DNA from: Rhizobium sp. SL86
Lineage (GTDB): Bacteria; Pseudomonadota; Alphaproteobacteria; Rhizobiales; Rhizobiaceae
DNA length: 64,000 nucleotides
Assembly: GCF_026672545.1 (NCBI RefSeq)
Contig: NZ_JAPPRJ010000002.1
Coordinates: 695,001 to 759,000, forward strand
Direction: 5' to 3'
Shown here piece after piece: positions 8,292 to 16,175 of this stretch; positions within the stretch are counted from its first letter, which is position 1; the number at the start of each line of letters is the position of its first letter. The notes under the pieces are model-generated. The model did not search any database. It had not been told where the DNA came from and worked only from the letters and a program-made list of their open reading frames with translations. Made by a program: the position numbers and the translations under genes.

Positions 8292-9811
8292 TCAGCCCAC
8301 CGCATTTTGTCGAGCCCGAAGGAACGCTCGTAGGGATCGATGCCCGCGCCTTCCAGTTTCGGAGAAATGGCAACTGTCTGCTGGTACCAGGCAATCGGGA
8401 TGACCGGGAGGTCGTTTTGAATGGCGGCGACGGCTTCCCGCCGCAATTCTGCGCCCTCAGCGGCATCGGCAATACGCGTCAGCTTGGAGAGAGCCGCGTC
8501 AAAGTCCGGATTGGACCAGTTCATCGCGCCCCAGTCCCCACCCTTCGGACCGTAATCCGTCAGCATGGTGCCGATCGGGTCGGGCACGAGTGCGAAGTTG
8601 CGGGCCATGAGACCGAGGTCGAGACTGCCGTCCTGATGTTTGGCCGGGATTTCGCTCGAATTGGTGGAGTTGATGGTCAAAGAAACCCCGATCTCGGCCA
8701 TCTGGTCCTGCAGTACGGCGGCGATCAAAGGCAGTTCCGGACGGTCCGGATAGGTGGTGAGCGTCAGGGCAAAAGGTTTGCCGTCTTTTTGCAGGATTCC
8801 ATCGGCGCCCGGCGTCCAGCCAAGCTCGGCCAGCAGTGCCTTGGCTTTTTCCGGCTCGTAGGCCAGGGGCGGAAGATCCTTGTCATGCCAGATGCCGAGG
8901 CTCGGCGGAAAGAGCTGCGTTGCGGCCGCCGGATACCGGAGCACCGCCACGGCCAGGCCCTCACGGTCGATTGCCAGACTGAGCGCCTCACGCGCCTTGC
9001 GGTCAGCAAGGACATCGCGGCCGGCATTCACCTTCAGCATTACACTGCGCGGGATGGAGACCGAGAGGACCTTCACCTTGTTGCTCTTGGAAAGCCGGGT
9101 GCGGCTTGCCGGATCGAGGTTGAAGACGTAGTCGGCATCGCCGCTTTCTGCCATCAGAGCCCGCGTTTCGGCGCGGCTGACGGAAAGGTAGGTCGCCTTT
9201 TCGATCTGCGGCTTCGCGCCCCAATAATCGGGATTGCGTTCAACGGTCAGGCTCTGCGGCGGTGCAAAGCCGGTGAGCTTGAATGGACCGCTGCCAATGA
9301 TCGCCTTGACGTCGGAACCGGTATAGGCGGAGGGCGCCAGAACCTGTGCACGGCTCTCGGCCAGGAAGGCGAGCAAGGGAGCGAAGGGCGCCGTCAGCCT
9401 GATCGTCAATTGTTTGTCGCCGACCGCATCAATGGACTGGATGGGTGTTTTGCTGAGCAGGCCCGGTTTGCCACGTGCAATCTCCAGGGCGTTGGCAACC
9501 GCCTTGGCATCGACTGGCGCGCCATCGTGGAACCTGGCGTTCGGCTGCAGCTCGAAGGTCCACAGCTTGCCATCTTCGGACAGGCTCCAGGCTTTTGCGA
9601 GAGCGGGAATCGGGCGACCTTCGGCGTCGGCCTCCACCAGTGTCTCCACTATACCCATGCGCAGGAAGACATCACCTGACGTCGTGGGGTCCATACCCTT
9701 GATCTCGAATGGCGCGACGATGTCCACGACACCGTCACCAGCGGATTTTGCAGGCCCTGAGAGAGAGATGGCTAGCGCAAGCGCAGCCAGAATGGTTGGC
9801 GTCCTGATCAT
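8288..9811 (-). CDS. Family 5 extracellular solute-binding protein (nickel/peptide/opine type)
   Basis: A 507-aa periplasmic binding protein. Residues 1-23 form a Sec signal peptide with a likely cleavage at KSA. The mature part shows the SBP_bac_5 hallmarks: SEDGKLWTFEL and ARFHDGAPVDA near residues 75-100, and GSGPFKL near 170. Length matches NikA/CntA/DppA. AGGAGACGAC precedes the ATG. First gene of a four-gene operon (binding protein, two permeases, fused ATPase). The ligand is not determinable; NikA-like nickel chelates, metallophores, opines or peptides are candidates. A Zur-like palindrome overlapping the promoter area favours a metal link but is unproven. Confidence 0.88.
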   Translation of the reverse strand: MIRTPTILAALALAISLSGPAKSAGDGVVDIVAPFEIKGMDPTTSGDVFLRMGIVETLVEADAEGRPIPALAKAWSLSEDGKLWTFELQPNARFHDGAPVDAKAVANALEIARGKPGLLSKTPIQSIDAVGDKQLTIRLTAPFAPLLAFLAESRAQVLAPSAYTGSDVKAIIGSGPFKLTGFAPPQSLTVERNPDYWGAKPQIEKATYLSVSRAETRALMAESGDADYVFNLDPASRTRLSKSNKVKVLSVSIPRSVMLKVNAGRDVLADRKAREALSLAIDREGLAVAVLRYPAAATQLFPPSLGIWHDKDLPPLAYEPEKAKALLAELGWTPGADGILQKDGKPFALTLTTYPDRPELPLIAAVLQDQMAEIGVSLTINSTNSSEIPAKHQDGSLDLGLMARNFALVPDPIGTMLTDYGPKGGDWGAMNWSNPDFDAALSKLTRIADAAEGAELRREAVAAIQNDLPVIPIAWYQQTVAISPKLEGAGIDPYERSFGLDKMRWAE

Positions 9812-9827
9812 GTCGTCTCCTGCCGTA

Positions 9828-9842
9828 TGTTATATAATTACA
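9828..9842. promoter_or_regulatory. Zur-like palindrome upstream of the family 5 ABC operon
   Basis: The sequence TGTTATATAATTACA lies 17-31 bases upstream of the binding-protein ATG on the minus strand. It matches the proteobacterial Zur core TGTTATA-N-TATAACA at 13 of 15 positions; the outer part of the right half is poorer. It also contains a TATAAT-like element, so the AT-rich palindrome may simply be a -10 region. If it is an operator, zinc sufficiency would repress the transporter. Confidence 0.3.
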
Positions 9843-10026
9843 CCTCCTAGAAAGTTTGCGCCGCCCTGTCCAGAGCTGATCTGATGACACCTGTTGATAG
9901 ATGATGCTTTGCCGCTGCACGGAAAAGCATCAAGGGCCGGTAAGCGCATGGGGCGGAGGCTTGCGTCATCAAGTCTTCATCCGGGCTTCATGCAAGTGTC
10001 TTGTATGGTTGCTAATTCGCTCTCAT

Positions 10027-10042
10027 TGCAATTTCTTTTGCA
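10027..10042. promoter_or_regulatory. Inverted repeat TGCAA-N6-TTGCA before the Ugp-like operon
   Basis: A symmetric TGCAA (10027-10031) and TTGCA (10038-10042) pair sits immediately before the ribosome site of the Ugp-like binding-protein gene. It could be an operator for the RpiR-type regulator encoded at the end of the operon; no second copy was found to support it. Confidence 0.25.
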
Positions 10043-10054
10043 TTGGAGAGAGAA

Positions 10055-11314
10055 ATGACACGCAAATTGCATTCCCTCGTTGCATCCAGCATGCTCGCCC
10101 TATTCGCCACGATCGGATCGGCTGAAGCTGCCACGACCGTGAAGTTCTGGCATACGTTCAGCAAAACCAACGGCGAAGCGCTGAACAAGATCATCGCCAA
10201 TTTCGAAGCAGCCAATCCCGACATCGACGTCGAGCCGGAATTCGTTGGCAATTACAACGATCTTGTCGCCAAGCTGCAGGCTGCCATTCCGGCCAATCGT
10301 GCGCCGGATGCGGTCATCCTGGAGATTACCCGCTACGGTCTCTTTGCCAACAACAAAGTCCTGACCGACCTCACGCCTTACGTCGATGCGGATCCGCTGA
10401 AGAACGATCTGTACGATTTCGCGCGCGAAATCGGCGTGATCAACGGCAAGAATTATGTCGTGCCGTTCAACTCCTCGACCCCGGTCCTTTATTTCAACAA
10501 GGACATCCTGGCCCGCGCCGGCCTGTCCGCCGATCTCCCGCTGAAGACGTTCGACGAGGTTCTGGCCGCGGCGAAAACGATCCAGGCAAAGCTTGGTTCG
10601 GAAGGCATTTCCGGGATCGGAGCCCCTGGCCAGTTCGCCCGCTGGGGTCTCGTCATGTCCAACGACAGCGAGTTGATCAATCCGAAGACCAACGAGATCC
10701 TGCTCGACAAACCGAACACGATCGAAGCCTATCAGTGGATGGGCTCTCTGGTCAGCGAACACAAGGTTGCCTCAGCTGATGGCGTGACCGACGAGGACAA
10801 GGGCAATGCCGCCTTCCTGGCCGGCAAGGTGGGCATCGACATGGATTCGATCGGCAGCTATGGCGGCCGGAAAAAGACGCTGGGAGACAATCTGGTCGTG
10901 CGGCCCATGCCCTGCAACAAGGTCTGCTCGGTTCCGATCGGTGGCGCCGGCATCGGCATCATGGCTTCTTCGCCGAAGGCAGTTCAGGATGCCGCTTACA
11001 AGTTCATCAGTTATGCCGCTTCACCGGAGGCCAATGCCGCCTGGTTTGCCGCGACCGGTTATCTGCCGATCAACAAGAAGAGTGCTGCCCTTCCGGTTGC
11101 CGTGAAGGCGCTGGAAAGCCAGCCGGGCATCGACATGGCGATCAATTCGCTGCCTTATGCCCATGGCCGTGCCCGTTCCACCTTCGTCACCTGGATGCGC
11201 TCGAACGAATACAAGGTGTGGCAGTCGATTGCCCTTGGCCAGCGCAAGGCGGACGAAGCGCTGAAGGACTTTGCCGAACAGACGCGCAAGGAAAGCCAGC
11301 GCGCCGGAAACTGA
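10055..11314 (+). CDS. Carbohydrate ABC transporter substrate-binding protein (UgpB-like)
   Basis: A 419-aa family 1 extracellular solute-binding protein with a 25-residue signal peptide ending GSAEA. The mature N-terminus TTVKFWHTFS and the EPEFVGNYND stretch near residue 65 resemble UgpB (sn-glycerol-3-phosphate binding), as does the length (about 420-440). The ATG at 10055 is preferred over an in-frame TTG 12 bases upstream because GGAGAG lies just before it. It is the first gene of an operon with two permeases, a glycerophosphodiester phosphodiesterase and a MsmK/UgpC-type ATPase. Glycerol-3-phosphate or glycerophosphodiesters are the inferred ligands; a different polyol or sugar phosphate is possible. 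Confidence 0.88.
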   Translation: MTRKLHSLVASSMLALFATIGSAEAATTVKFWHTFSKTNGEALNKIIANFEAANPDIDVEPEFVGNYNDLVAKLQAAIPANRAPDAVILEITRYGLFANNKVLTDLTPYVDADPLKNDLYDFAREIGVINGKNYVVPFNSSTPVLYFNKDILARAGLSADLPLKTFDEVLAAAKTIQAKLGSEGISGIGAPGQFARWGLVMSNDSELINPKTNEILLDKPNTIEAYQWMGSLVSEHKVASADGVTDEDKGNAAFLAGKVGIDMDSIGSYGGRKKTLGDNLVVRPMPCNKVCSVPIGGAGIGIMASSPKAVQDAAYKFISYAASPEANAAWFAATGYLPINKKSAALPVAVKALESQPGIDMAINSLPYAHGRARSTFVTWMRSNEYKVWQSIALGQRKADEALKDFAEQTRKESQRAGN

Positions 11315-11331
11315 TCTCTCCTTCCTCAAGC

Positions 11332-11360
11332 GCGCCGGTCGGACTGGGTCCGGCCGGCGC
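11332..11360 (+). promoter_or_regulatory. Intercistronic hairpin after the UgpB-like gene
   Basis: GCGCCGG (11332-11338) pairs perfectly with CCGGCGC (11354-11360) in the 57-nt gap between the binding-protein stop and the first permease start. There is no T-tract. Such hairpins commonly protect the upstream message so that binding protein is made in excess. Confidence 0.45.
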
Positions 11361-11371
11361 AGGTCTTCACA

Positions 11372-12241
11372 ATGCTCCGGAAATTGACGCCTTATCTCTT
11401 TGTCGCGCCGCTGATGATCTTCATCGCGGTGTTTACCTATGTTCCGATTGTCGCGAGCCTGAACCTCAGCGTGCGCCAGTGGAATTTCCTCACGCCGGAC
11501 ATGCCTTTCGTTGGCCTGCGCAATTACGAGGAATTGTTCGCCTCATCCGAATTCTGGAATTCGTTGTGGGTGACCACCGTCTTTGCGGTACTTTCGGTCC
11601 CGCTCCGGCTGGGGGCTGCTCTTGCGATCGCCAGCCGCCTGGTGCGCGAAACACTGCCCTCCCGCCTTTTGCGCGGTGCTTTGTTCCTGCCGTCTGTCAC
11701 ATCCACGGTCTCGATCGCTGTGGTGTTCTCCTGGGTCTTCGCCACCGATTACGGCATGATGAACGCCATCCTCAGCGGGCTTGGCCTCGGTCGACCGCAA
11801 TGGTTGCAGGATCCACATCTGGCGCTCTGGGTGCTGATTATCGTCAACACCTGGCGGCAGCTTGGTTATGACATCGTCATCTATATTGCCGGCCTGCAGG
11901 CGATCCCGCAGGAACTCTACGATGCCGCCGCCGTCGATGGCGGGAGACGTTTCCACGTCTTTCGCCGCGTGACGATGCCGCTGGTCATGCCCACCACCTA
12001 TTTCCTGCTGGTCATCTCAGTAATCGAGGCGTTCCAGGTCTTCACCATCGTCAATGTTATGACCAGAGGCGGACCGGCAGGCGCCACCGATATGCTGGTG
12101 AACCTGCTCTATGAGATCGGTTTTGTGCTGTTCGATATCGGGCGTGGCTCGGCACTCGCCGTCATTCTTTTCGTCCTTCTGGTGACGCTCGCCATCCTGA
12201 AGTCGCGCATCATCGGCAGCAAGGTGCATTATGAAGCCTGA
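11372..12241 (+). CDS. Carbohydrate ABC transporter permease (UgpA/MalF family)
   Basis: A 289-aa inner-membrane permease with six hydrophobic helices. The EAA loop near residue 185 (ELYDAAAVDGGRRFHVFRRV) fits the consensus EAAxxDGA of carbohydrate CUT1 permeases. The N-terminal half has the SLNLSVRQWNF segment of UgpA-like proteins. It overlaps the next permease by 11 nt, indicating one transcript and coupled translation. Confidence 0.9.
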   Translation: MLRKLTPYLFVAPLMIFIAVFTYVPIVASLNLSVRQWNFLTPDMPFVGLRNYEELFASSEFWNSLWVTTVFAVLSVPLRLGAALAIASRLVRETLPSRLLRGALFLPSVTSTVSIAVVFSWVFATDYGMMNAILSGLGLGRPQWLQDPHLALWVLIIVNTWRQLGYDIVIYIAGLQAIPQELYDAAAVDGGRRFHVFRRVTMPLVMPTTYFLLVISVIEAFQVFTIVNVMTRGGPAGATDMLVNLLYEIGFVLFDIGRGSALAVILFVLLVTLAILKSRIIGSKVHYEA

Positions 12242-13040
12242 AAACCCCATTCTGACGACGCTATCGGTGGCCGCCGGCCTGCTCTTCCTCTCGCCGGTGC
12301 TTTATTCGGTGTGGATGTCGTTCCAGACGGCTGATGCCTTCTACACCGGCAAACTTGTCTTCACGCTGGACAATTACGGCCGTGCCGTCGGCGAGTTCAA
12401 TTTCGCCCGCTATCTCGTCAACAGCCTGATCGTCTCCGGCCTTGTCACCGTTCTCGGCATTACCGTGGCGACGCTCGCCGCCTTCGCTTTTGCCCGTTTC
12501 ACTTTTCGCGGCGGCGATCTGATGTTCGGCGCAACCGTCGCGACCCTGATGATTCCGAGCCATATCAGCCTCATTCCCAATTACCTGACACTCGCCAAGG
12601 CCGGATTGCTTGATACCTATGCGGGGCTGATCCTGCCGGCGATTTCCAACGGTTTTGCTGCCTTCTTCTTGCGGCAATACATCCGCGGCATCCCGAAGGC
12701 GTTGGACGAGGCGGCCTATATGGATGGCGCAACGCCGCTCACCGTGCTGTGGCGCATCATCGTGCCGCTTTCCCGTCCGGCCATTGCCTCCATGGCGCTC
12801 TACATCTTCATCACCGAGTGGAACAACTACATCTGGCCGCTCGTCGCCGTCGGCAAGCAGGATCTCTACACGCTGCAAATCGGCCTGGCGCGGCTCTACA
12901 AGATCAATCCGGGGGAGGGGCTTGTGGACTGGCCGCTGGTCATGGCCGCCTCCACCATCACCATCCTGCCTGTGCTCATCGGCTTTCTGCTCGTCGAGCG
13001 CCACCTTGTGCGCGGCATCACCATGGGCGCCGTCAAATGA
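12231..13040 (+). CDS. Carbohydrate ABC transporter permease (UgpE/MalG family)
   Basis: A 269-aa permease with six helices and a clear EAA loop, PKALDEAAYMDGATPLTVLW, near residues 158-177. The helix just before it, with FFLRQYIRGIP, is typical of MalG/UgpE proteins. It starts inside the 3' end of the partner permease gene. Together they form the CUT1-type channel for the UgpB-like binding protein. Confidence 0.9.
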   Translation: MKPENPILTTLSVAAGLLFLSPVLYSVWMSFQTADAFYTGKLVFTLDNYGRAVGEFNFARYLVNSLIVSGLVTVLGITVATLAAFAFARFTFRGGDLMFGATVATLMIPSHISLIPNYLTLAKAGLLDTYAGLILPAISNGFAAFFLRQYIRGIPKALDEAAYMDGATPLTVLWRIIVPLSRPAIASMALYIFITEWNNYIWPLVAVGKQDLYTLQIGLARLYKINPGEGLVDWPLVMAASTITILPVLIGFLLVERHLVRGITMGAVK

Positions 13041-13075
13041 TTCAGTCAGATAACGAAATGGGGAAGAACAGACGC

Positions 13076-13828
13076 ATGACACGCATTGCATCCCATCGCG
13101 GCGGCACCCTCGAATATGGCGACAGTACACCACGCGGATTTGCGGCCACAGCCGCCATGCCCCTGGATGAGGTGGAATTCGACGTTCACCCGACATCAGA
13201 CGGCGCGATTGTCGTCCATCACGACCCGACGCTGGAAGGGACGACCGACCGTTGCGGCGCGATCGCCGGCCTGACGCTTGCGGAGGTAAAGGCCGCCACC
13301 ATCAATTACAGTGCCGGCGGCCATCCGCTCACGCTCGACGAACTCTGCGGGCTCTATGCCACGAGCAGTGTCGATTTTCGTTGCGAGATCAAGCCGGGCG
13401 TCGACGCCAGGCCCTATGCGGGCTTCGTGCCGCAGGTTGTCGATCTGCTGCGCAAACACGGCATGTTGGAACGCACAACCTTTTCCTCCTTCCTTCTGTC
13501 GTCGCTGGAGGAACTGGCTGCGGCAACGGGCCGGCCACGGCTCTGGCTGGTCAGTCCGCCCGTCTTGCGTCAGGTCGGCGTGCACGGGGTGATCGACCTG
13601 TGCCAGGCGCAAGGCATTCCTGAAATTGGCGTCAATATCGACACCGCAGATGCGGAACTTGCCGCGATCATACGCGCTGCCGGGATCGATTTCGGCTGCT
13701 GGGCCGCGCATACGCCAGCACAGATCAACAAGGCGCTGACGCTTGACGTCAAGGTGTTCACCACGGATCGGCCGACCTTGGCGATGGCGCTGCGCACCGC
13801 CTTTTCTCACGGGGAGGTCGCAGCATGA
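13076..13828 (+). CDS. ugpQ: Glycerophosphodiester phosphodiesterase (GDPD family)
   Basis: A 250-aa cytoplasmic GDPD. The hallmarks are present: the N-terminal SHRGG (catalytic His 7 region), EFDVHPTSDG with the metal-binding E/D pair near residues 36-40, VVHHDPTLEGTT with the second catalytic His, and EIKPG near 105. UgpQ hydrolyses glycerophosphodiesters to glycerol-3-phosphate plus alcohol. The ATG at 13076 is chosen for its GGGGAAG ribosome site and because it gives the normal UgpQ length of about 250; in-frame ATGs at 13037 and 13058 would add up to 13 residues. Its stop overlaps the ATPase start (ATGA). Its presence in the operon supports glycerophosphodiester import. Confidence 0.88.
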   Translation: MTRIASHRGGTLEYGDSTPRGFAATAAMPLDEVEFDVHPTSDGAIVVHHDPTLEGTTDRCGAIAGLTLAEVKAATINYSAGGHPLTLDELCGLYATSSVDFRCEIKPGVDARPYAGFVPQVVDLLRKHGMLERTTFSSFLLSSLEELAAATGRPRLWLVSPPVLRQVGVHGVIDLCQAQGIPEIGVNIDTADAELAAIIRAAGIDFGCWAAHTPAQINKALTLDVKVFTTDRPTLAMALRTAFSHGEVAA

Positions 13829-14886
13829 GCGGCATTGTTCTTCGCAATATACGCAAGACCTATCCTGGCGGCCCGACGGTTCTGCACGATGTCTCGATGG
13901 AGTTTCATCCCGGTGAATTCATCGTCATCGTTGGCCCTTCCGGCTGCGGCAAATCCACTTTGCTGCGGCTGATCGCCGGGCTTGAGCGTGCCGATGCGGG
14001 CGAGATCGAGATTGCCGGCAAACGCGCCAATGATTTGGCCCCGCAGGACCGCGACATCGCGATGATCTTCCAGAACTATGCGCTTTATCCGCACATGAGC
14101 GTGCGCGAAAACATCGCCTTCGGTCTGGAATTGCGCGGTATGCCGCGGGCCGAGCGCAACCGCCGGGCAGAGGAGGTGGCGCACATGTTACAGCTCGACG
14201 CCTACCTGGAACGCAAGCCGGCTGCGCTTTCCGGTGGCCAACGCCAGCGTGTCGCCATGGGGCGCGCCATGGCGCGCAACACCTCGACCTTCCTGATGGA
14301 CGAACCGCTGTCGAATCTGGACAATGCGTTGCGGGTGGCCATGCGCACCGAAATCAAGGAACTGCATCGCCAACTGGGCGCAACGATCGTGTACGTGACC
14401 CACGATCAGACGGAGGCCCTGTCGCTTGCCGACCGCGTTGCGGTGATGAAAGACGGTCATCTGCAGCAGTTTGATCGCCCAGAGGCCATTTACGATCGTC
14501 CGCAGAACCGTTTCGTCGCGAGTTTTCTCGGCGTGCCGCCAATCAATTTCATCGCCGCCGACCGGCTGCCGGGCTGGCAGGGCATGCAAGGCCTCACGGC
14601 GGGGCTTCGCCCGGATATCCTGACGGTCCATACGGAAAGACCGGCCCGCCCGGCGCTTGAAGCCCGCATTGTCCTGTCGGAGATGACGGGTTCGGATCTG
14701 CTGTTGCATTGCGACAGCCCCGCAGGACGGCTGACGGTGACGACACCACGACGCGAGAGGATGCTGGCTGCTGATCCGTTGTGGATCTCCTACGACCTTG
14801 ACCGGACGCTGTTCTTTGATAACGACAGTGGCGAGCGGGTTGATCTCGAACGGAATGTGCACAGCATTTTCAACACGGAAGAATAA
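13825..14886 (+). CDS. ugpC: ABC transporter ATP-binding protein (UgpC/MsmK family)
   Basis: A 353-aa ATPase of CUT1 importers. Walker A GPSGCGKST (about residues 36-44), Q-loop FQNYALYPHMSV, signature LSGGQRQRVAMGRA, Walker B FLMDEPLSNLD and switch THDQTEAL are all intact. The C-terminal 110 residues form the regulatory TOBE/MalK-type domain. The ATG overlaps the phosphodiesterase stop. It would power the UgpA/UgpE-like permeases encoded upstream. Confidence 0.92.
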   Translation: MSGIVLRNIRKTYPGGPTVLHDVSMEFHPGEFIVIVGPSGCGKSTLLRLIAGLERADAGEIEIAGKRANDLAPQDRDIAMIFQNYALYPHMSVRENIAFGLELRGMPRAERNRRAEEVAHMLQLDAYLERKPAALSGGQRQRVAMGRAMARNTSTFLMDEPLSNLDNALRVAMRTEIKELHRQLGATIVYVTHDQTEALSLADRVAVMKDGHLQQFDRPEAIYDRPQNRFVASFLGVPPINFIAADRLPGWQGMQGLTAGLRPDILTVHTERPARPALEARIVLSEMTGSDLLLHCDSPAGRLTVTTPRRERMLAADPLWISYDLDRTLFFDNDSGERVDLERNVHSIFNTEE

Positions 14887-15767
14887 TGGATAAACAGGAT
14901 CCGTTTCCCCCGGCGCTCGGCGATCTGATCAGCCGCCATTCCACCCGCCTGACGGATGCCGATACGCGGCTCCTGGATGTTCTGGTGCGGGATCCGATCC
15001 GGGCCGCGATGGAAAACGGCAAGGATGTTTCCTTCCGCGCCGGTGTGCACCCGGCGTCGGCGGTCAGGCTTGCCCGGCGGCTGGGCTTCAAGGGTTATCC
15101 GGAGTTTCGCAGTTTCCTGCAGGCGAACCTGATGGAAGGTGGTGGCGATTTCGAAAGCTCTGCCGCCCGAATGGCCGCACGCCTGGTGAGGGCAGAGGAG
15201 GGCGGTCTGCTCGCTTCGGTCCTCGATAGCGAGATCGCCGCGCTGAACAATGTGCGAAACACCGTCGCGGACAGCGATATACGTTCGTTTTCGGAACGCC
15301 TGCGCGACAGTCGGCGGATTTTAGTCTTCGGGCGCGGGCATTCGTCGGCGCTTTCCGCGCTGATCGCGCTTCGATTGGTGCGCTCCGGATATAACGCCAT
15401 CAACCTCGCCGGGCAGATCGACCAGTTGCCGGAACTGCTCTGGTCACTTTCCAAGGGTGACGTGCTCTGGCTTTTGTCCTTCCGCCGCATCGCACCGCTT
15501 GTGCACGAGGTTCGCCGGATTGCTGCAGAACGTGGTGCTGTGACCCTGGCATTGACGGACCTGCACGCAGCCCGGATCGATCCGGCGCCGGACCATCACA
15601 TCTCGATTTCACGCGGTGAACCGGGCCAGTCCCAATCGCTCGTTGTGCCGATGACCATTGCCAATGCGGTTATCCTCGATCTCGCCGCCATCGATGACGG
15701 TCGTTCGATCAGCGCTCTCAACGATCTGCGCTCGTTCCGGGCGGATTCACGGTTGAAGCTAGACTGA
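14886..15767 (+). CDS. MurR/RpiR family transcriptional regulator
   Basis: A 293-aa regulator with an N-terminal RpiR-type helix-turn-helix (about residues 10-85; HPASAVRLARRLGFKGYPEF is the recognition region) and a C-terminal SIS sugar-phosphate-binding domain (about 130-265; VFGRGHSSALSALIALRL starts it). SIS domains usually sense phosphosugars, fitting a transporter that delivers phosphorylated compounds. Its ATG shares one base with the ugpC-like stop, so it is co-transcribed and probably autoregulates the operon. PhoB control, usual for canonical ugp genes, is not evident here. Confidence 0.88.
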   Translation: MDKQDPFPPALGDLISRHSTRLTDADTRLLDVLVRDPIRAAMENGKDVSFRAGVHPASAVRLARRLGFKGYPEFRSFLQANLMEGGGDFESSAARMAARLVRAEEGGLLASVLDSEIAALNNVRNTVADSDIRSFSERLRDSRRILVFGRGHSSALSALIALRLVRSGYNAINLAGQIDQLPELLWSLSKGDVLWLLSFRRIAPLVHEVRRIAAERGAVTLALTDLHAARIDPAPDHHISISRGEPGQSQSLVVPMTIANAVILDLAAIDDGRSISALNDLRSFRADSRLKLD

Positions 15768-15897
15768 CGGGGTCATTGCGTGTTTCGCGGGATAATACAC
15801 ATTATGGAACTTCCGCATCCGTCGGTGCCGAGGCAAAGATGTCTTGCTGATGATCGCATATGGCGCAGTAACGGTCGCCGCGCTGTTACGCCCGCTG

Positions 15898-16004
15898 ATA
15901 AAAAAATCTCCCCGGCGGGACCGAGGAGATTTCGGATCTCGCTGTCGACGAGAACCTTGACTGGAGTTCTATGGCTCTCCCGAGGGTTCGGGGTGGATCA
16001 GAGC
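15898..16004 (-). ncRNA. Candidate trans-acting small RNA with Rho-independent terminator
   Basis: Read on the minus strand, about 105 nt fold into three consecutive stem-loops: CCCGA/TCGGG (plus 15980-15994 area), TCTCG/CGAGA (around 15938-15954), and a final perfect AAATCTCC/GGAGATTT stem (15904-15911 with 15925-15932) running into a T-tract at 15900-15906. A GTTATAT -10-like element at 16009-16015 predicts a start near 16002; no convincing -35 was seen. Three stem-loops ending in a strong terminator is the architecture of the Hfq-dependent alpha-proteobacterial sRNA families. I do not recognise the family. No convincing ORF fills the interval. Confidence 0.55.
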
Positions 16005-16132
16005 AAACATATAACTACATGTCACCTTTAGCCCACCGAGCCCCTTTTGTCGTGGAAAAAAAGCGTGAAGTGAAGATTTTTTTTGATCGTCACTAATTGT
16101 TTTGCTTCTCAACCTATTATTTTAAAACGAAA

Positions 16133-16155
16133 AAAGCCCAGCACAGCTGGGCTTT
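16133..16155 (-). terminator. Rho-independent terminator of the porin gene
   Basis: A perfect 10-bp stem AAAGCCCAGC/GCTGGGCTTT with a 3-nt loop begins 21 bases after the porin stop. On the minus strand it ends in a T-run. It is a textbook intrinsic terminator. Confidence 0.85.
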
Positions 16156-16175
16156 CTCCGTCAATCCTGAATGGA

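Larger units (their letters stand above)
15768..16175. other. Intergenic region between RpiR regulator and porin
   Basis: This 408-bp gap holds the candidate sRNA (about 15898-16004, minus) and the porin terminator (16133-16155). A plus-strand open frame from about 15780 to 16031 overlaps the sRNA structure and lacks a ribosome site, so it is not called. Bases 16030-16130 are A/T-rich and could contain the sRNA promoter. Confidence 0.6.

Noticed and set aside
15780..16031. 83-codon plus-strand open frame over the sRNA region
   Set aside because: No ribosome site; crosses the terminator stem and the sRNA hairpins.
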